Source: Raphanus sativus
Taxonomy: Eukaryota; Streptophyta; Magnoliopsida; Brassicales; Brassicaceae
Reading direction: 5' to 3'
Assembly (NCBI RefSeq): GCF_000801105.2
Contig: NC_079515.1
Location: forward strand, 12,152,001 to 12,216,000
DNA length: 64,000 nucleotides
Shown: positions 1-15,583 of the stretch, piece after piece
Layout: the number at the start of each line of letters is the position of its first letter
Numbering within the stretch: the stretch's first letter is position 1
Position numbers and translations under genes: made by a program
The notes under the pieces: model-generated
Told to the model about the DNA's origin: nothing
What the model saw: the letters and a program-made list of their open reading frames with translations, nothing else
Database searches by the model: none

Positions 1-504
1 CTTCTGTACTATCTTGAGCTAGAATGCAAACTGAATGCATGATTTCCTTCATAATGACCGGTTGTATCTCTATGTCATCATTTTGCTCCAGTACCATCAG
101 TTTTGATTCCAGTGAAGTACATGTAGGTTCTGTAGATAGCAGAGATAAGAAACTGAAAATTTGATTCTATCACGAATAAACCATAATTAAGGTTTATGTA
201 TATATCAAACATGAACCTTGATCACACGACATAAATAAGGGTGTGTTGAAAGAGCCAAGGCGTTTTCATAAAATGAGGAAAGAATGAACTGTACACAATC
301 CTGAGGAAGATGCTCTGTACACCTTTTGATCATGAACACATTTCAAGACTAACCATCAAGCTCTTGCACCATTAGAGCATGCTGCACAAAATTAACCACG
401 ATATAGGGACACATAAATAACAGTCAAAAGCCTATATAATAATTGAACTTGAAACAATGTTTTTGTATTAAGTACCTTTTGGATAACCCGGCAGCCATAC
501 ATTT

Positions 505-543
<39 letters not shown>

Positions 544-1010
544 AAACATGGTCAATAACTTGTTCATCGAGTTTTGTGTCTGTTGGTTTGTACCATGCTC
601 AAAAATTAAAAATAAAAGAAAAATAGAAGAACACATGAGTACAATGTCGTTACACATCAAGCCATTTACAATGAAAAGATTTGAATGCCACAGCTGTTAC
701 CTTTTGGATAACATAATTTCGCCTTCAACATCCATGCAATCTCGACAAGTGCATTCCAAGATTGTGAAAAGCCTAATAACTCAAATTGTAATTCAATAGT
801 TAGATCACTTCCAAAGAGATACATATAAAAATTAATCATCTCTCAAAAAAAACAATTTACAAAATCCTCACTTAGTTCATTGAAAACGTAACCTGTGAAG
901 GTGTTCCGGTAACTAAAAGTGAGATTCAAAACAAAACCAAAAGAATATTAAATCGTGATTTGGGTCTACTCAGAAGCTTACCTACAAATTTCTCTGAGCA
1001 AACCCTCCAT
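1..1010 (-). CDS. 5' end of an unrecognised spliced gene, cut by the left edge
   Basis: Three minus-strand exons join in one frame: 982..1010 (ATG then 9 codons, MEGLLREIC), 701..772 and 1..152. Each junction is GT..AG: donors at 981-980 and 700-699, acceptors ending at 773 and 153. Phases agree, both introns splitting an AG|N codon. Together they give 84 residues, continuing off the left edge: residues 11-33 include ECTCRDCMDVEGE, and the third exon holds FLSLLSTEPTC and a KEIMHSVCILAQDS stretch. A TATAAATA box sits 47-54 bases upstream of the ATG. A 23-base alternative first exon (476..498, MAAGLSK) with a good donor and the same phase lies behind a CT-rich tract, so two starts are possible. 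I do not recognise the protein, and no function is proposed. The gene runs in the same direction as the AMT gene 640 bp away. Confidence 0.5.
507..540. repeat. (AG)17 microsatellite
   Basis: Perfect AG dinucleotide run, read as CT on the minus strand. It lies in intron 2 of the left-edge gene, directly upstream of the possible alternative first exon at 476..498; CT tracts are common in plant 5' leaders. Confidence 0.9.
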
Positions 1011-1056
1011 CCTCTGTTGTTTACATTCGTAGAAGATTACGAACAGTCTTCATTTG

Positions 1057-1064
1057 TATTTATA
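1057..1064 (-). promoter_or_regulatory. TATA box of the left-edge gene
   Basis: TATAAATA on the minus strand, 47-54 bases upstream of the ATG at 1010, in a stretch otherwise lacking TATA-like sequence. The position predicts a transcript start near 1030 and a very short 5' leader. Confidence 0.45.
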
Positions 1065-1260
1065 GTATAACAATTTATGGATTTGCCATGGAGGTTGGGA
1101 GAGGATATTTATGGTCGAAGTTGAGGGAGAGATTTGATGGTGATACTTTATTATTAGGTCTGAATGAGGAAGAAAACGTTACAGGAGAGTAGATCGGCAA
1201 AGAAGGAGAATGACCTGTGTCTATGGATAGAGTTGAGCCAAGTAAATTAATAAACTTAGA

Positions 1261-1343
1261 ATGTCCAATTTGTGGTTTTGTTAACTCAAGAGGCTCAATT
1301 TAATGTCCAATTTGTGGTTTTGTTAACTCAAGAGGCTCAATTT
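1261..1343. repeat. 42-bp tandem duplication
   Basis: Two back-to-back copies of a 42-bp unit (1261-1302 and 1303-1343) starting ATGTCCAATTTGTGG and ending in GAGGCTCAATTT. They appear identical by eye, which suggests a recent duplication. The repeat lies between the 5' end of the left-edge gene and the 3' end of the AMT gene. No coding role is seen. Confidence 0.9.
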
Positions 1344-1646
1344 CTGAAAGCCCAATTCAAAAAGCTCTTCAGCAAATGATAGCATGACAAGTGTCATTAT
1401 TCCCCCAAAGGAGAAAAAAAACTATACTTTATTAGTTAAGATTCCTTTTTGGAACAACCAGTTATCAACCAACTTATTTATATTTGGTACGTTATGCAAA
1501 CGCTTTAAAATAACCGCCTATGAGAATGGTATAGAGGTCTCAAACGGTATGATAGATCATCACTCAATACCCAAACAAAGTTTGCTTCGAAAACCATAAC
1601 CCCAACAATACTTGAACAGTTAATAAAATTACAAGAAGCTTGAAAA

Positions 1647-3161
1647 TTAAGCGCGAGGAGGAGTAACCGAACGAGGGAAAGGAGATCCAGGGCCAACTCT
1701 TTGGAGCTGAATGGCCCTGTGAGACTCATCATCATTATCATAGTACATATAAGCAAAACCACCATGACGTGTCATATCCATACCGGCCATCTCATCCTTC
1801 TCCGATATCCGAAGCAGACCGAGCCTTTTGAGCAAGAAGAAGAGTGTTCCCATGGTAGCACTAACCCATCCTGCAACCACAAGAATTTGAACTAATTGTG
1901 CTCCCAACAGCTTCCCTCCTCCGCCCATTAGCAGTCCATATGGCCTTCCAGGTGTCTCGCCGTAAACCTCGTTTAGATACTTCTCCTTTGCAAATAGTCC
2001 TACGAATATTAACCCCCACGCGCTGCATCCTCCGTGTAGTTGCGCAGCCTCTAGGGGATCATCGTACTGTACTATCTCCGCAAGCTTGTTGCATCCGATG
2101 AGGACGAGGGCAGCCACAAATCCACATACGATCGCAGCCCAGGGCTCTACCACAGAGCAACCCCCAGTTATGGCGGCGAACCCACCGAGTAGCCCGTTGC
2201 ATACGTCCGTCACGTTCCAGTGGCCAGAGAGAAGACGTTTTCCGAAGAGTGTCGTTAGAGCCGCGGTGGATCCAGCAAGCGTGGTTGTAATCGCTGTCCT
2301 GCCTATTCCGCTCCATTGGCCGTAGCTCGAACCAGTTTCATACGGAACGAGGATCTTGGTGAATGAACCGGGGTTAAAACCGTACCAGCCGAACCAAAGA
2401 AGGAACGTTCCCAAGACGACAAGGGAGGCAGAGTGGCCACGCAGAGCAATAGCGCGACCACTTTTCTCGAACCGTCCACGTCGAGGACCTTCGATGAGAG
2501 CACCCCATAATCCTGCTATGCCACCTACCATGTGAACAACACCGGAGCCAGCAAAATCTATGGCTCCGGTGTTAAACAAACGGTCTTCTGCTGGACGGAA
2601 GGGACTAGCCCATCCGAACGGGGACCAGAACCAGTGAGAGACGACAGGATAAACAAACCCCGTTAAAAAAGAAGAGTAGATCAAGTAAGCCACAAACTGA
2701 GTCCTCTCGGCGATTGAACCGCTGGTTATTCCAGCAGCTGCAATTGCGAATGACCATTGGTAGATGAAGAAAGAGTAGTCGGACGTGAGAGTCGGGAAAT
2801 CTCTTAGAGCAAAGTTGTGTCTTCCGATGAAACCTTCAGAGGATCCGCCAAATGCAAACGCGTAACCAAAAAGATAGTAAAAGAGACCTCCGGCTGCAGC
2901 GTCAAGGACATTAGTGAGCATGATGTTCATCGTATTCTTGGCTCTAACGGAGCCAGCACAGAGCATCGCGAAGCCTATCTGCATGGAGAAGACGAGGTAG
3001 GCAGAGAAGAGAAGATAGGTGTTATCTACGGCATAGGCTGCATCCGTGAACTTATTGTTAACGGTGCCTAACTGGCCGCATATGTATTCAGCCGCCGCGG
3101 TGGTGTTTGGACCGAGCATGGCGGAGAGATCGGACACAGAGCAAGTCAGAGCTCCTGACAT
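1647..3161 (-). CDS. AMT1;3: High-affinity ammonium transporter, AMT1;3/AMT1;5-like
   Basis: Intronless, 504 residues, a polytopic plasma-membrane protein of the Amt/Mep/Rh family that takes up ammonium, in Arabidopsis mainly in roots. It has the family signature [13 protein letters not shown] and both pore histidines (His210 in VVHMVGG, His376 in QLHGGC). The cytosolic tail carries [12 protein letters not shown], whose threonine (about Thr464) matches the one phosphorylated to shut Arabidopsis AMT1 trimers. The start MSGALTCS and the end [14 protein letters not shown] resemble AMT1;3 and AMT1;5 rather than AMT1;1. I chose the start at 3161 because it matches the family N-terminus; an in-frame ATG at 3218 would add 19 residues. 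One difference is HGGCS where the family usually has HGGCG. Arabidopsis carries AMT1;3 and AMT1;5 in tandem; only one copy is present here, so orthology to either is uncertain. No frame break. Confidence 0.96.
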   Translation of the reverse strand: MSGALTCSVSDLSAMLGPNTTAAAEYICGQLGTVNNKFTDAAYAVDNTYLLFSAYLVFSMQIGFAMLCAGSVRAKNTMNIMLTNVLDAAAGGLFYYLFGYAFAFGGSSEGFIGRHNFALRDFPTLTSDYSFFIYQWSFAIAAAGITSGSIAERTQFVAYLIYSSFLTGFVYPVVSHWFWSPFGWASPFRPAEDRLFNTGAIDFAGSGVVHMVGGIAGLWGALIEGPRRGRFEKSGRAIALRGHSASLVVLGTFLLWFGWYGFNPGSFTKILVPYETGSSYGQWSGIGRTAITTTLAGSTAALTTLFGKRLLSGHWNVTDVCNGLLGGFAAITGGCSVVEPWAAIVCGFVAALVLIGCNKLAEIVQYDDPLEAAQLHGGCSAWGLIFVGLFAKEKYLNEVYGETPGRPYGLLMGGGGKLLGAQLVQILVVAGWVSATMGTLFFLLKRLGLLRISEKDEMAGMDMTRHGGFAYMYYDNDDESHRAIQLQRVGPGSPFPRSVTPPRA

Positions 3162-4000
3162 GTTGACAGAGTTGAGAAAGAGAGATGCGGAGAAGAAAGG
3201 CCGTCTCTTGTGTTTCAATAAAAAGAAGGAAGATGGGGTTTATGGTTGACTTTTGATTCTGTCTTTACCAATTAAATTAGGGAGACATATCAATAAACCC
3301 TTAATTACACTAAGAGTTATGTAAGAGAATTATTATTAGATTGGAGTATGATATCTGCCAAATCTCTTAACAACTTGCACTCTATGGTCCTAACCCTATA
3401 CGGTTTAGTGATTAGCATGTAGTTGTAAATATAAAAGACAAGGGAATATATAAATTAAGATACTACTGTATCTGATGACTATACTTAATAAATCGATTTA
3501 AAACTACCGAGCAGATTTTTTAGTTGCAAGTCGTAACCAAGAGTCTTCGTTTCAGCTAAAAGACAAAAATCAAAATCTTCTTTGAGTAAATTCTCTGATC
3601 AGTGATCATACATCTTAACTTTAATAGAAAAGAAGAAGAAATGAATGGATGATAGTTAAAGAGAAAAAAATGATCCGTTCAAATGTAATATACGTTGGAA
3701 ATATTGATAAAAATCGTTTTCTTGGCTAATAGGAAAATATGATCCGTTCAAATGTAATATACGTTAGACTATAAGTACAAATAATTACCGTACAATGTGG
3801 TACCCTTACTTTATAGAGACACTAAAAGCGGGTAACTCCTTTATTCTTCTTCTGTCCTCATGGAAAAGCTTTCACATGTATCCTTAATTGTTGTTGCTGA
3901 AATATACTAAAATAGCAACACAAATTGTGGCAATCAGTAACTAGCAAAATAAAGTGTACTGATTAAATCTAAGCAAGCTTAACAAAAAAAAAACTAAATC
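3162..4000 (-). promoter_or_regulatory. Upstream region of the AMT gene with a 27-bp direct repeat
   Basis: This gene-free stretch should hold the AMT promoter and 5' leader. I saw no convincing TATA box. A 27-base sequence containing GATCCGTTCAAATGTAATAT is present at 3670-3696 and again at 3739-3765 (spacing 69 bases) with no difference seen by eye. Whether it is regulatory is unknown. Confidence 0.35.
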
Positions 4001-8149
<4,149 letters not shown>

Positions 8150-8241
8150 GACTACATTTGTCGTTCAAATATTCAATATACTCCCCCCGTTTCAAATTAA
8201 TACATATTTTAGATTTTCACACTTTTTGATAAAACATATTA

Positions 8242-8533
8242 CTCCCTCTGCTTCAAAAGATGCATATTCTAGAGAAAAAAAATTGTTTCAAAAAGATAAA
8301 TTTTTTAATATTTCCAATATAATTTTTGTTAGGTAATAATGCAAAATTGTAAACTCAAAAATATTAATTGCAATTTGTAAAATCTTATTGGTTTAAAAAT
8401 ATAGGAAATATAAAATTACTGATAATTATGCATTTATAACTGTTGTTAAAAAATGCATTTATAACTAAGTTATAACATGTTCTATTAAAAAATGCGAAAA
8501 TTTTTAAAATACATTTTTTTGAAGCAGAGAGAG
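8242..8533. mobile_element. Stowaway-type MITE (292 bp)
   Basis: Terminal inverted repeats CTCCCTCTGCTTC (8242) and GAAGCAGAGAGAG (to 8533), flanked by TA on both sides (8240-8241, 8534-8535). The CTCCCTCYGYTTC terminus and TA target site are those of Stowaway/Tc1-mariner MITEs. A partial related end, CTCCCCCCGTTTCAAA, lies just upstream at about 8180. No coding capacity. Confidence 0.75.
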
Positions 8534-8541
8534 TAAAACTT

Positions 8542-8790
8542 TTTTTTTTTTGCTAAAAAAGGGTTAAACCCGGGTCAATTAATGACACAGACCTAACCCC
8601 CGGGTGGGAAGTGCAGCCCACGGATAGACCCTCTCCTGGGTATTCAAATGGATCGTAAGCATGAATCCATATCCGCGTGACCATGTGTGGAGTTAGTAAT
8701 CTCGCATTAGAGGGGAGTTGAACCCTGGCCTGGACCATCAGGGCACTCCTCCTTTAGTGGAGACCACTAGACCACCACAACGTGGTTTGA
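8542..8790 (-). mobile_element. tRNA-derived SINE
   Basis: Read on the minus strand, the head holds a pol III A box (GTGGTCTAGTGG) and B box (GGTTCAACTCC), and the tail ends in an A-run (plus-strand T-run at 8541-8551). It is flanked by a 13-bp target-site duplication, GAGAGTAAAACTT (8529-8541) and GAGAATAAAACTT (8791-8803), one mismatch. The left duplication overlaps the end of the Stowaway MITE. I read it as a retroposon rather than a functional tRNA because the sequence continues about 170 bp beyond the tRNA-like head. Confidence 0.8.
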
Positions 8791-8803
8791 GAGAATAAAA
8801 CTT

Positions 8804-9003
8804 AGTTATAAATGCATAGTTTTTGTTATTTTAGATTTCCTATACTTTTAAATCAATATAACTTTAAAAATGCAGTTAATGGTTTTGAACTTCACAATTT
8901 TCCATTATTAGTTGACAAAAATTACATTGAAAATATAAAAAATGTATATTTTAAAACAAATTTTCTTTAGAATAATGCATATTTTTAAAACGTAGGGAAT
9001 TAG
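8804..9003. repeat. Inverted, diverged partner of the adjacent MITE
   Basis: The reverse complement of this stretch aligns by eye to the first 200 bp of the MITE at 8242 (shared runs such as ATAATTTTTGT, GCAAAATTGT/GGAAAATTGT, ATGCATTTATAACTAAGTT). The SINE therefore sits between two oppositely oriented copies of the same family. No clear terminus remains at the right end. Confidence 0.5.
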
Positions 9004-9287
9004 GGAATACTCTTCTGCATTTAACAGTTTAATTAATTAGTTAAGTTTTAAATATCAGTAATTTTTATTGTTTGAAATATCCTTAAAATATCTAATGGTT
9101 GGACATGTTGTTATCTGTAATCTCTCACTGAACTCTCATAATTAAAATAAATGAAAATAAATAGAAAATAGAAAAAAGGAAATGAGAAGAGTTTCTGGTA
9201 TATAAAAATTGTAGATACCCAAAATATACATATCTCTCAACTATTAGTTCAACCATTTTTAAAAAATTAAAAATTAGTATTGTACTC

Positions 9288-9291
<4 letters not shown>

Positions 9292-9327
<36 letters not shown>
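9292..9327. repeat. (TA)n microsatellite
   Basis: Perfect AT/TA run of about 36 bases. Confidence 0.9.
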
Positions 9328-9329
<2 letters not shown>

Positions 9330-9758
9330 TATAGTTTCTACCACTATTGACGCTCTCGTTTAGCCCTTAAATTCAACAAATCAGTGGCGTTTATGTGATT
9401 CCATTAGCTGACCTTATTATACCTAAAAATTTAATGATTATAGGAAAAAATTGTAATCTATATTCACTGATAGATACGTTTTTTTTTTCGTAAACTTCAC
9501 TGATAGATACGTACAAAGGAGAATCAATGAGCTCGTCAGATTACAAACTAGCTGCTGAGAAACTACGAAAAAAACATACTCCATTATAATGAGGGACTTG
9601 CATAAATTTATTGTAAAAAAAAACAAATCACTATAATGAGGGTTGACACTCAGGAAAACTTTTTAATCACAAATGATATTAATCACATATTTTGTTAGCA
9701 ACTATAGTTTTTTTAAAACCGCATGACATCATGGATTACCACATAGCACATTGATTAA

Positions 9759-12153
9759 TCAAACTATACTAAAAGGCAAATAACAAGCCCTCTTAGGCTG
9801 TCCACATCAGACTGGAAAATCAGCCACTAAAATTACAGGAATCATCCACGTCATTTATCATCTGCGATTTATTTATTGCACTGTTGATCTATCCCCTTTC
9901 TCTACATCTTTCCCGTCGTCTTTGCTTTAACCCTCATTTATGGCAGCGTTTTACCACCGAAACGACCCCACTCAGTATATATTGTTCCTCAAACAAACTG
10001 TGAAACCCAAATATCTGATAAATTCACTCCGAAATCAAACCAACGCCCCTTCCCATCAACCCTTGAAAATGTCGATTGTAGAAAATTGTGGATTACTGCT
10101 CTCTTTTTATCCTTGGAAACTGGAACAGCTCCGGCGATCGTAGAATACTTCCTCTTCCTCAAGGTTTGTTTTCTCTTTACGTCAATTGGAGCTACTATTA
10201 TTTGTAGCTGCTGGAGCTATCGGACTCAGATAGGATCATTGAATTAGATTTTTTTTCTGTCTTCTTCGGTTCAGATCTTGAAAGGACTGATTTTTTTGGG
10301 AGGATCTATTTTGATTCCAGCTGATACCGCTCCAGAAGAACGAAACCTTAAACTCCTTTCAAAGAGAGACACATGTATGCCTTCATCACCTTTGTCTCTG
10401 TTTTTTTTTTCTTCATTGTATTTTATCTGTTCTGTGTTGATCCAATTTTAAAAGGTTTAAGCTCCAAGTAATAAAATAACCAAGCTTTACGTTCATCTTC
10501 AACCATTTGAGTTAGGATTGGATTTTTTTCCCTGTGCATTTTTTTTTAGGTTTAAGCATGTTGTTGTGGTTGCTCTTCAGAACTATCCTTTCATGTTCTC
10601 TCCCTGTGAGATGTTGGCTTTACTGAATCTTGAATAGAGAAGCTTTTATAGTAGCAAAAAATAATATCATTTTTGTCTTTTTGGCATCCCAACGCAGATA
10701 ATCAGAAGCTAAATTTTCAGCCACGAGTACAGCGACCAGGCCTTCTTCTTCAGCGACAACCTTTGTGGCTCTGTCATCTTAGAAAACCATGTTTCTCAGT
10801 TTGTTTATACTACGTTTTCATTTTCATTTGTCAAAAAATATCTAAGGTGCAGCATCCACGTCTCTGTTTTTATTTATTCTTTTGTTCCTTTTGTTCTGTT
10901 ATTTTGACTGAAAGTTTCAGAGCTCTTTCACTATTTTATGGTGTTGTTTTGAAAAACAGGTCTATGAAACCAGCGCTTCAAACTGCAGAGTGAACTATAT
11001 TCAACGGTCTCTGTTGAGAAAGCCAACGATCAGCGGTAATAACATTCAATATCTATATTATTTAGAGATTCGATGTTACGCACATTTTGATGAGTTTGGC
11101 CATTTAAGTTAATTTTAATGGAGTACATTGTAGAAATTTTTGAGCTTTTGTTGGGATTCTGAGAAAGTTAAGGAGAAAACATATATAGCCAATCTGTGTT
11201 CTCTCTTTTAGTTTTTTTTTCTTGCAGATATCTTCATTGTGTTCATGGCAACCCACAAACAAGAAAGAGAGATAACATTTTTTTACAGAACGAGCACTCT
11301 CCACTTTTGATCTCTCTTACAGTACGAAGCGGCAAAAAAAAATTCACACCGTTAATAAAACATGTGGCGGATCTTCTGCAGAATAAAATAAAAACGGAAC
11401 CATCTTGATGCGGCGCATCTTTGCCTAACGTCTGCATATTCATTTCGACGTTGGCTTAGCAGTGGTGGGAAGTTCTGTTTTAGTATATGGGTTTCAAGTT
11501 ATCGTTTCGCTGCTGGAACATGATGTAAAGAGATATTGTCATCTTCTTATATCAAATCCATGAAAAGACTATCAGGATTTACTGTGTTATGGGTATTGTT
11601 ATAGCTTTCAAGAAAATTATGAGATATTGTGTTCAAATGCATTTCAAAATAAGTGAAGAGATTCTAAGAACATGTGCAGTTCTCTTATTTGGCTTTGGGT
11701 ACCATCTGATTCTAGGAGTTTGCTGCAAATAGCTGGCGGGAAAAAATGACTCTTAAATGTCAATTTTCATCAGTCATCAAACATCACTATAAGTGGCATT
11801 TCGTATAGATTTTGAAAATCCATTAGATTCTCTAATACCGTAAATAATAAGTTAGTAATGAAAAACTCAAAAATTATAAAACCAAAAACAAAGCTTGAAA
11901 GTGTGAACCAGTTGTTATTAACGATTTATTTTCATGGAATTCTGAATAATTTTATCTAATGTCCCTGAGGGATTCCAAAATATGAATGATGAATTGGATT
12001 ATAGTTCAAATTTAAATTTTAAAAATGTTTTATTGCACTCATTTCAAATTCGACATAGACTTACATTTTTTTAGTATTGCCACAATATATGTATATATAA
12101 TAAATACAAACATATTTGTCAATAACCCGGGCGTAGCCCGGAAGAGTCTCTAG
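9759..12153 (+). mobile_element. Non-autonomous Helitron (about 2.4 kb)
   Basis: The 3' end is diagnostic: a hairpin CCGGGC-GTA-GCCCGG (12127-12141), then CTAG ending at 12153, followed by T. The proposed 5' end starts TC after A at 9758, with the crucifer Helitron-like sequence ACTATACTAAAAGGC. Inside there is no Rep/helicase. The body (about 9800-11450) is less AT-rich than its surroundings and has exon-like blocks with possible splice signals, so it may include captured host sequence. Short frames at 9940-10143 and 10673-10993 have no recognisable homology. The 5' boundary is less certain than the 3' one. Confidence 0.7.
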
Positions 12154-12409
12154 TAAGTATAATACGTAGTAAATACTGATTAATTATAGTACATATATTT
12201 TAATTAGGTCAACTGACAATTATGAAAACTTAAAACTGTTTGCTAATTACGAAAAGCCATATTAGGCCTTGTTCTAAAATGCGGCGAGTTGGAGCTATTC
12301 CTCAACGATTATATGCTCTACGTCCAATAACTGTGTCAATCTGATTCGGATAAAAAAATCGGAGAAATTTTTTTGTGGGTTTATCTAATTCGAAATCAAC
12401 CATGGCATC
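12154..12409. other. Junction between Helitron and truncated gypsy element
   Basis: No LTR, gene or element end recognised here; gypsy homology becomes convincing only from about 12480. Confidence 0.4.
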
Positions 12410-15400
12410 ATGAATCTGTCATATTTTCTTGTTAATAACAAGGAAACAAAGGTTAATCGTCGTAAACATCTAAGAAAATTGAAGTATCATAATGAAAAAT
12501 TTTCAGATCTCAGCAAAGCCTGCCCAAATAACAACTTTCCATTACCACACATCGACCGATTGGTCAAGGCGACGGCGGGGCAAAAGTTGCTTTCATTAAT
12601 GGATGCCTTCTCTGACTACAATCAAATTTTGATGCATCCCGAAGACCAAGAAAAAACTAGTTTTGTTACCGAATGCGGCACGTACTACTACAAAGTGATG
12701 CCACTCGGACTAAAGAATGCCGGATCCATGTACCAACGACTGGTAAACAAAATGTTCTCCGAGCAGCTCGGCAAAACGATTGAAGTGTACACATATGACA
12801 TGCTCGTGAAATCATCAAAAGCCATCGATCACGTTTCTCAACTCCGAGAATGCTTTGCCATCCTCAACAAATTCAAAATGAATATGAACCCAACAAAATG
12901 CACCTTCGGCGTGCCTTTAGAAGAATTTCTTGGATATCTCGTGACCAAAAGAGAAATCGAGGCGAATCCAAAACAATTCGCCGCGCTCATCAACACACCT
13001 CCGCCAAGGTCGGTCCGGGAAGTACAACGACTTATGGGCAAGATAGCGACCCTTAATCGTTTTATTTCAAGATCAATGGATAGATGTCTTCCATTCTACA
13101 AACTCTTAAAGGGGAACAAGAAATTCGAATAGAACAAAGAGTGTAACCTTGCCACAAAAGAGCTAAAAGCTTATATAAGCGAGCCTCCGTACTCTCGAAA
13201 CCAATCGAAGGAGAAACTCTGTTATTATATGTTGCGACATCCAAGTCTGCGGTGAGCGGAGTACTGATCCGCGAAGAAGGCAGCGAGCAAAACCCGATAT
13301 ATTATGTCAGCATGTCGTTAATCGACGCCGAGACAAGATACCCCGTGATGGAGAAATTAGCACTAGCGGTAGTCACATCGGCTCAGAATATGAGACCTTA
13401 CTTTCAGTGACACTCCGTAGTAGTAATGACGTCGCTGCGAACAATCCTCCATAGCCCCCGCCAATCGTGGCGGCTAACAAAGTGGGCAATTGAACTCAGC
13501 GAGTACGATATCAAATATAAACCCATAACGAGTTCGAAGGCCCAGGTACTCGCAGATTTTTTCATCGAGCTTTTCCCTAAAGAAGCCGATGGGGAATTCA
13601 AGACCGATAAATGGAAAATCCACGTCGATGGAGCATCCTCGAAACAGGGATCTGAAATTGGGATACAACTCGAATCCCCAGCAGGGGAAATAATTGAGAA
13701 ATCATTGCATCTCAGATTCCACGTGTCAAATAATGAGGCCGAGTACGAATTATTGATAGCAGGACTTCGTCTCGCAGTAAGCATCAATGCGAAAAAAGTT
13801 AGCGCCTTTAGCGATTCACAGCTCGTTACGAGCCAATTCCACGGCGAATACGAAGCAAAAAAACGAAAGGATGTAAACCTATCTCGCCGTCTTACAAAAG
13901 GTCGTCCGCCAATTTGAGCACTTTGAACTAACAAGGATCCCGAGGGGAGAAAACACCTCAGCAAATGCTCTAGCGGTCCTAGTATCAACTTCAAACCCAA
14001 CCGTCATAAGAATAATACCAGTCGAAGGAATAGAGAAGCCTAGCATTAATCTCTCCTGTAAAGAATCAAACTCTCAAAACACCGAACTCCCCCGTGTCAA
14101 TGATATCATAACAAGGAGAAAGGGCTACCCAAGAAAATGAAGTAGAAGAGTTCGAGACATCGCAAGAAGAGGGGACTCACACCGAACCTAACGAAGAAGA
14201 CGTCGTTAATTATGAAGAGTTTGCAAACGAGGACGATAACGTTCAATCTGTTAAAACTCAAACACAAAAGACCTCGGCGCTCCCAGCAGACGAGGCCGAT
14301 CATAAAGCTAACCACGAAGCACATGAGGCTTTTCGGGTCAAACTTGAATCGAGACCCGATTGGAGGACACCAATATTAAACTATATCAAGAACAACGAGC
14401 TCCCGCCCGAACGATGGAAAGCTCGAAAACTGAAAGCCGAAGCTCGCGTTACTGCATTCTGGGAGAATAATTATACATACGAAGTTTGGGTGAACCATAT
14501 TTTCACAATATTGAGACAAACACATAGCGGATCGTGCGGCAGTCACTCCGGTGGTAGGTCGTTCACAATTAGAATCAAGAAACATGGGTACTTCTGGTCC
14601 ACTATCGCGAGCGACAGCGAACAATTCGAACTTAGATGTGATAAATGCCAACTGCATGCACCTTTTATTCACCAACCCACACAGAAGATGTCATATGTCT
14701 CTTCACCATACCCATTCATGAAGTGGTCCATGGATATAGTAGGACCATTAGTCTCGTCGGGCTCGGCCAAACTACTATTCCTCCTAGTTCTAACAAACTA
14801 CTTCACCAAGTGGGTAGAGGCCGAAGCATACTAAAAGATCACCGCCACAACGATAAAAAACTTTATCTGGAAGAATATTATATGCTGCTATGGTCTTCCA
14901 TACAAAATAATAACAGACAATGGTCCGTAATTTATCTCTAAGATTCTCACCAATTTCTGCAACAAATAGAAAATAAAGCTAAAAACCGCAAGCCTCCGAT
15001 ATCTAAAATGTAATGATCACGCCAAAACAGCAAATAAAACAATCGTAAACAACTTAAAAAAGAGGCTCAACCTCAGAAAGAAAAGATGGCGGGAAGAGTT
15101 ACATGTTATACTCTGGGCCTGTCGAATAACGTCTCATACATCAACCCAAGAAACTCCCTTCTCCATTTCCTATGGCGTCGAGGCCGTCATTCCAGCAGAA
15201 ATCGAAGTACCAACCAAAGAAGGGTAACATGTCCAGAAAATATCGATCTCAACAGAGAAATTCTGATCGATCGACTCGACATGATTGAAGAACAACGGGA
15301 GAAGGCAGCAGTACGCATACAAATTTATCAGCAAGCCGGTTCTCAATACTATGACCCCAAAATAAGAGATTGATCGTTCTCCATTGGCGACCTAGTCCTG

Positions 15401-15583
15401 CGAAAGGTATTCGACGGCACAAGAGAACCTAGAGTTGGAAAGCTAGGAACGAAATGGGAAGGGCCATACAAAATTACGAAAATAGTACGTTTTGGAGTCT
15501 ACGAGTTAGAAAAATATAAAACCGGACGACCATAAATGAGACCAAGGAAGGCTTACAAACTGAAAAAATACTCCATATAGGAA
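12410..15583 (+). pseudogene. Ty3/gypsy pol (Tat type): RT, RNase H, second RNase H, integrase
   Basis: Degraded polyprotein. 12480-13130 is reverse transcriptase (FPLPHIDRLV, MPLGLKNAGSMYQRLVNK, TKCTFGVPLEEFLGYLV); its active-site YIDD is changed to YTYD at about 12788. 13230-13560 is the pol RNase H (IYYVSMSL, KYKPITSSKAQVLADF). 13600-13880 is the additional RNase H typical of the Tat lineage (KWKIHVDGASSKQGSEIG, SNNEAEYELL). 14480-15300 is integrase, with zinc-finger remnants (HSGSCGSHSGG, CDKCQLHA), core WSMDIVGPL, and after frameshifts TDNGP at about 14915. It ends in the WEGPYKI and VYEL region near 15480-15510. Several stops and frameshifts make it inactive. Gag, protease and the 5' LTR are missing, so the element is 5' truncated near 12.4 kb. 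Confidence 0.88.

Noticed and set aside
548..799. 83-codon plus-strand frame
   Set aside because: Overlaps the antisense exon and introns of the left-edge gene and has no recognisable homology.
1088..1192. 34-codon plus-strand frame (MEVGRGYLWSK...)
   Set aside because: Short, unrecognised, and in the promoter of the minus-strand left-edge gene; no support beyond being open.
1647..3161. Identification as AMT1;1 (AT4G13510)
   Set aside because: The N-terminus MSGALTCS and C-terminus [14 protein letters not shown] fit AMT1;3/AMT1;5, not AMT1;1.
8706..8790. tRNA gene on the minus strand
   Set aside because: A and B boxes are present, but there is no clean cloverleaf with an acceptor stem; a tail, poly(A) and target-site duplication show a SINE.
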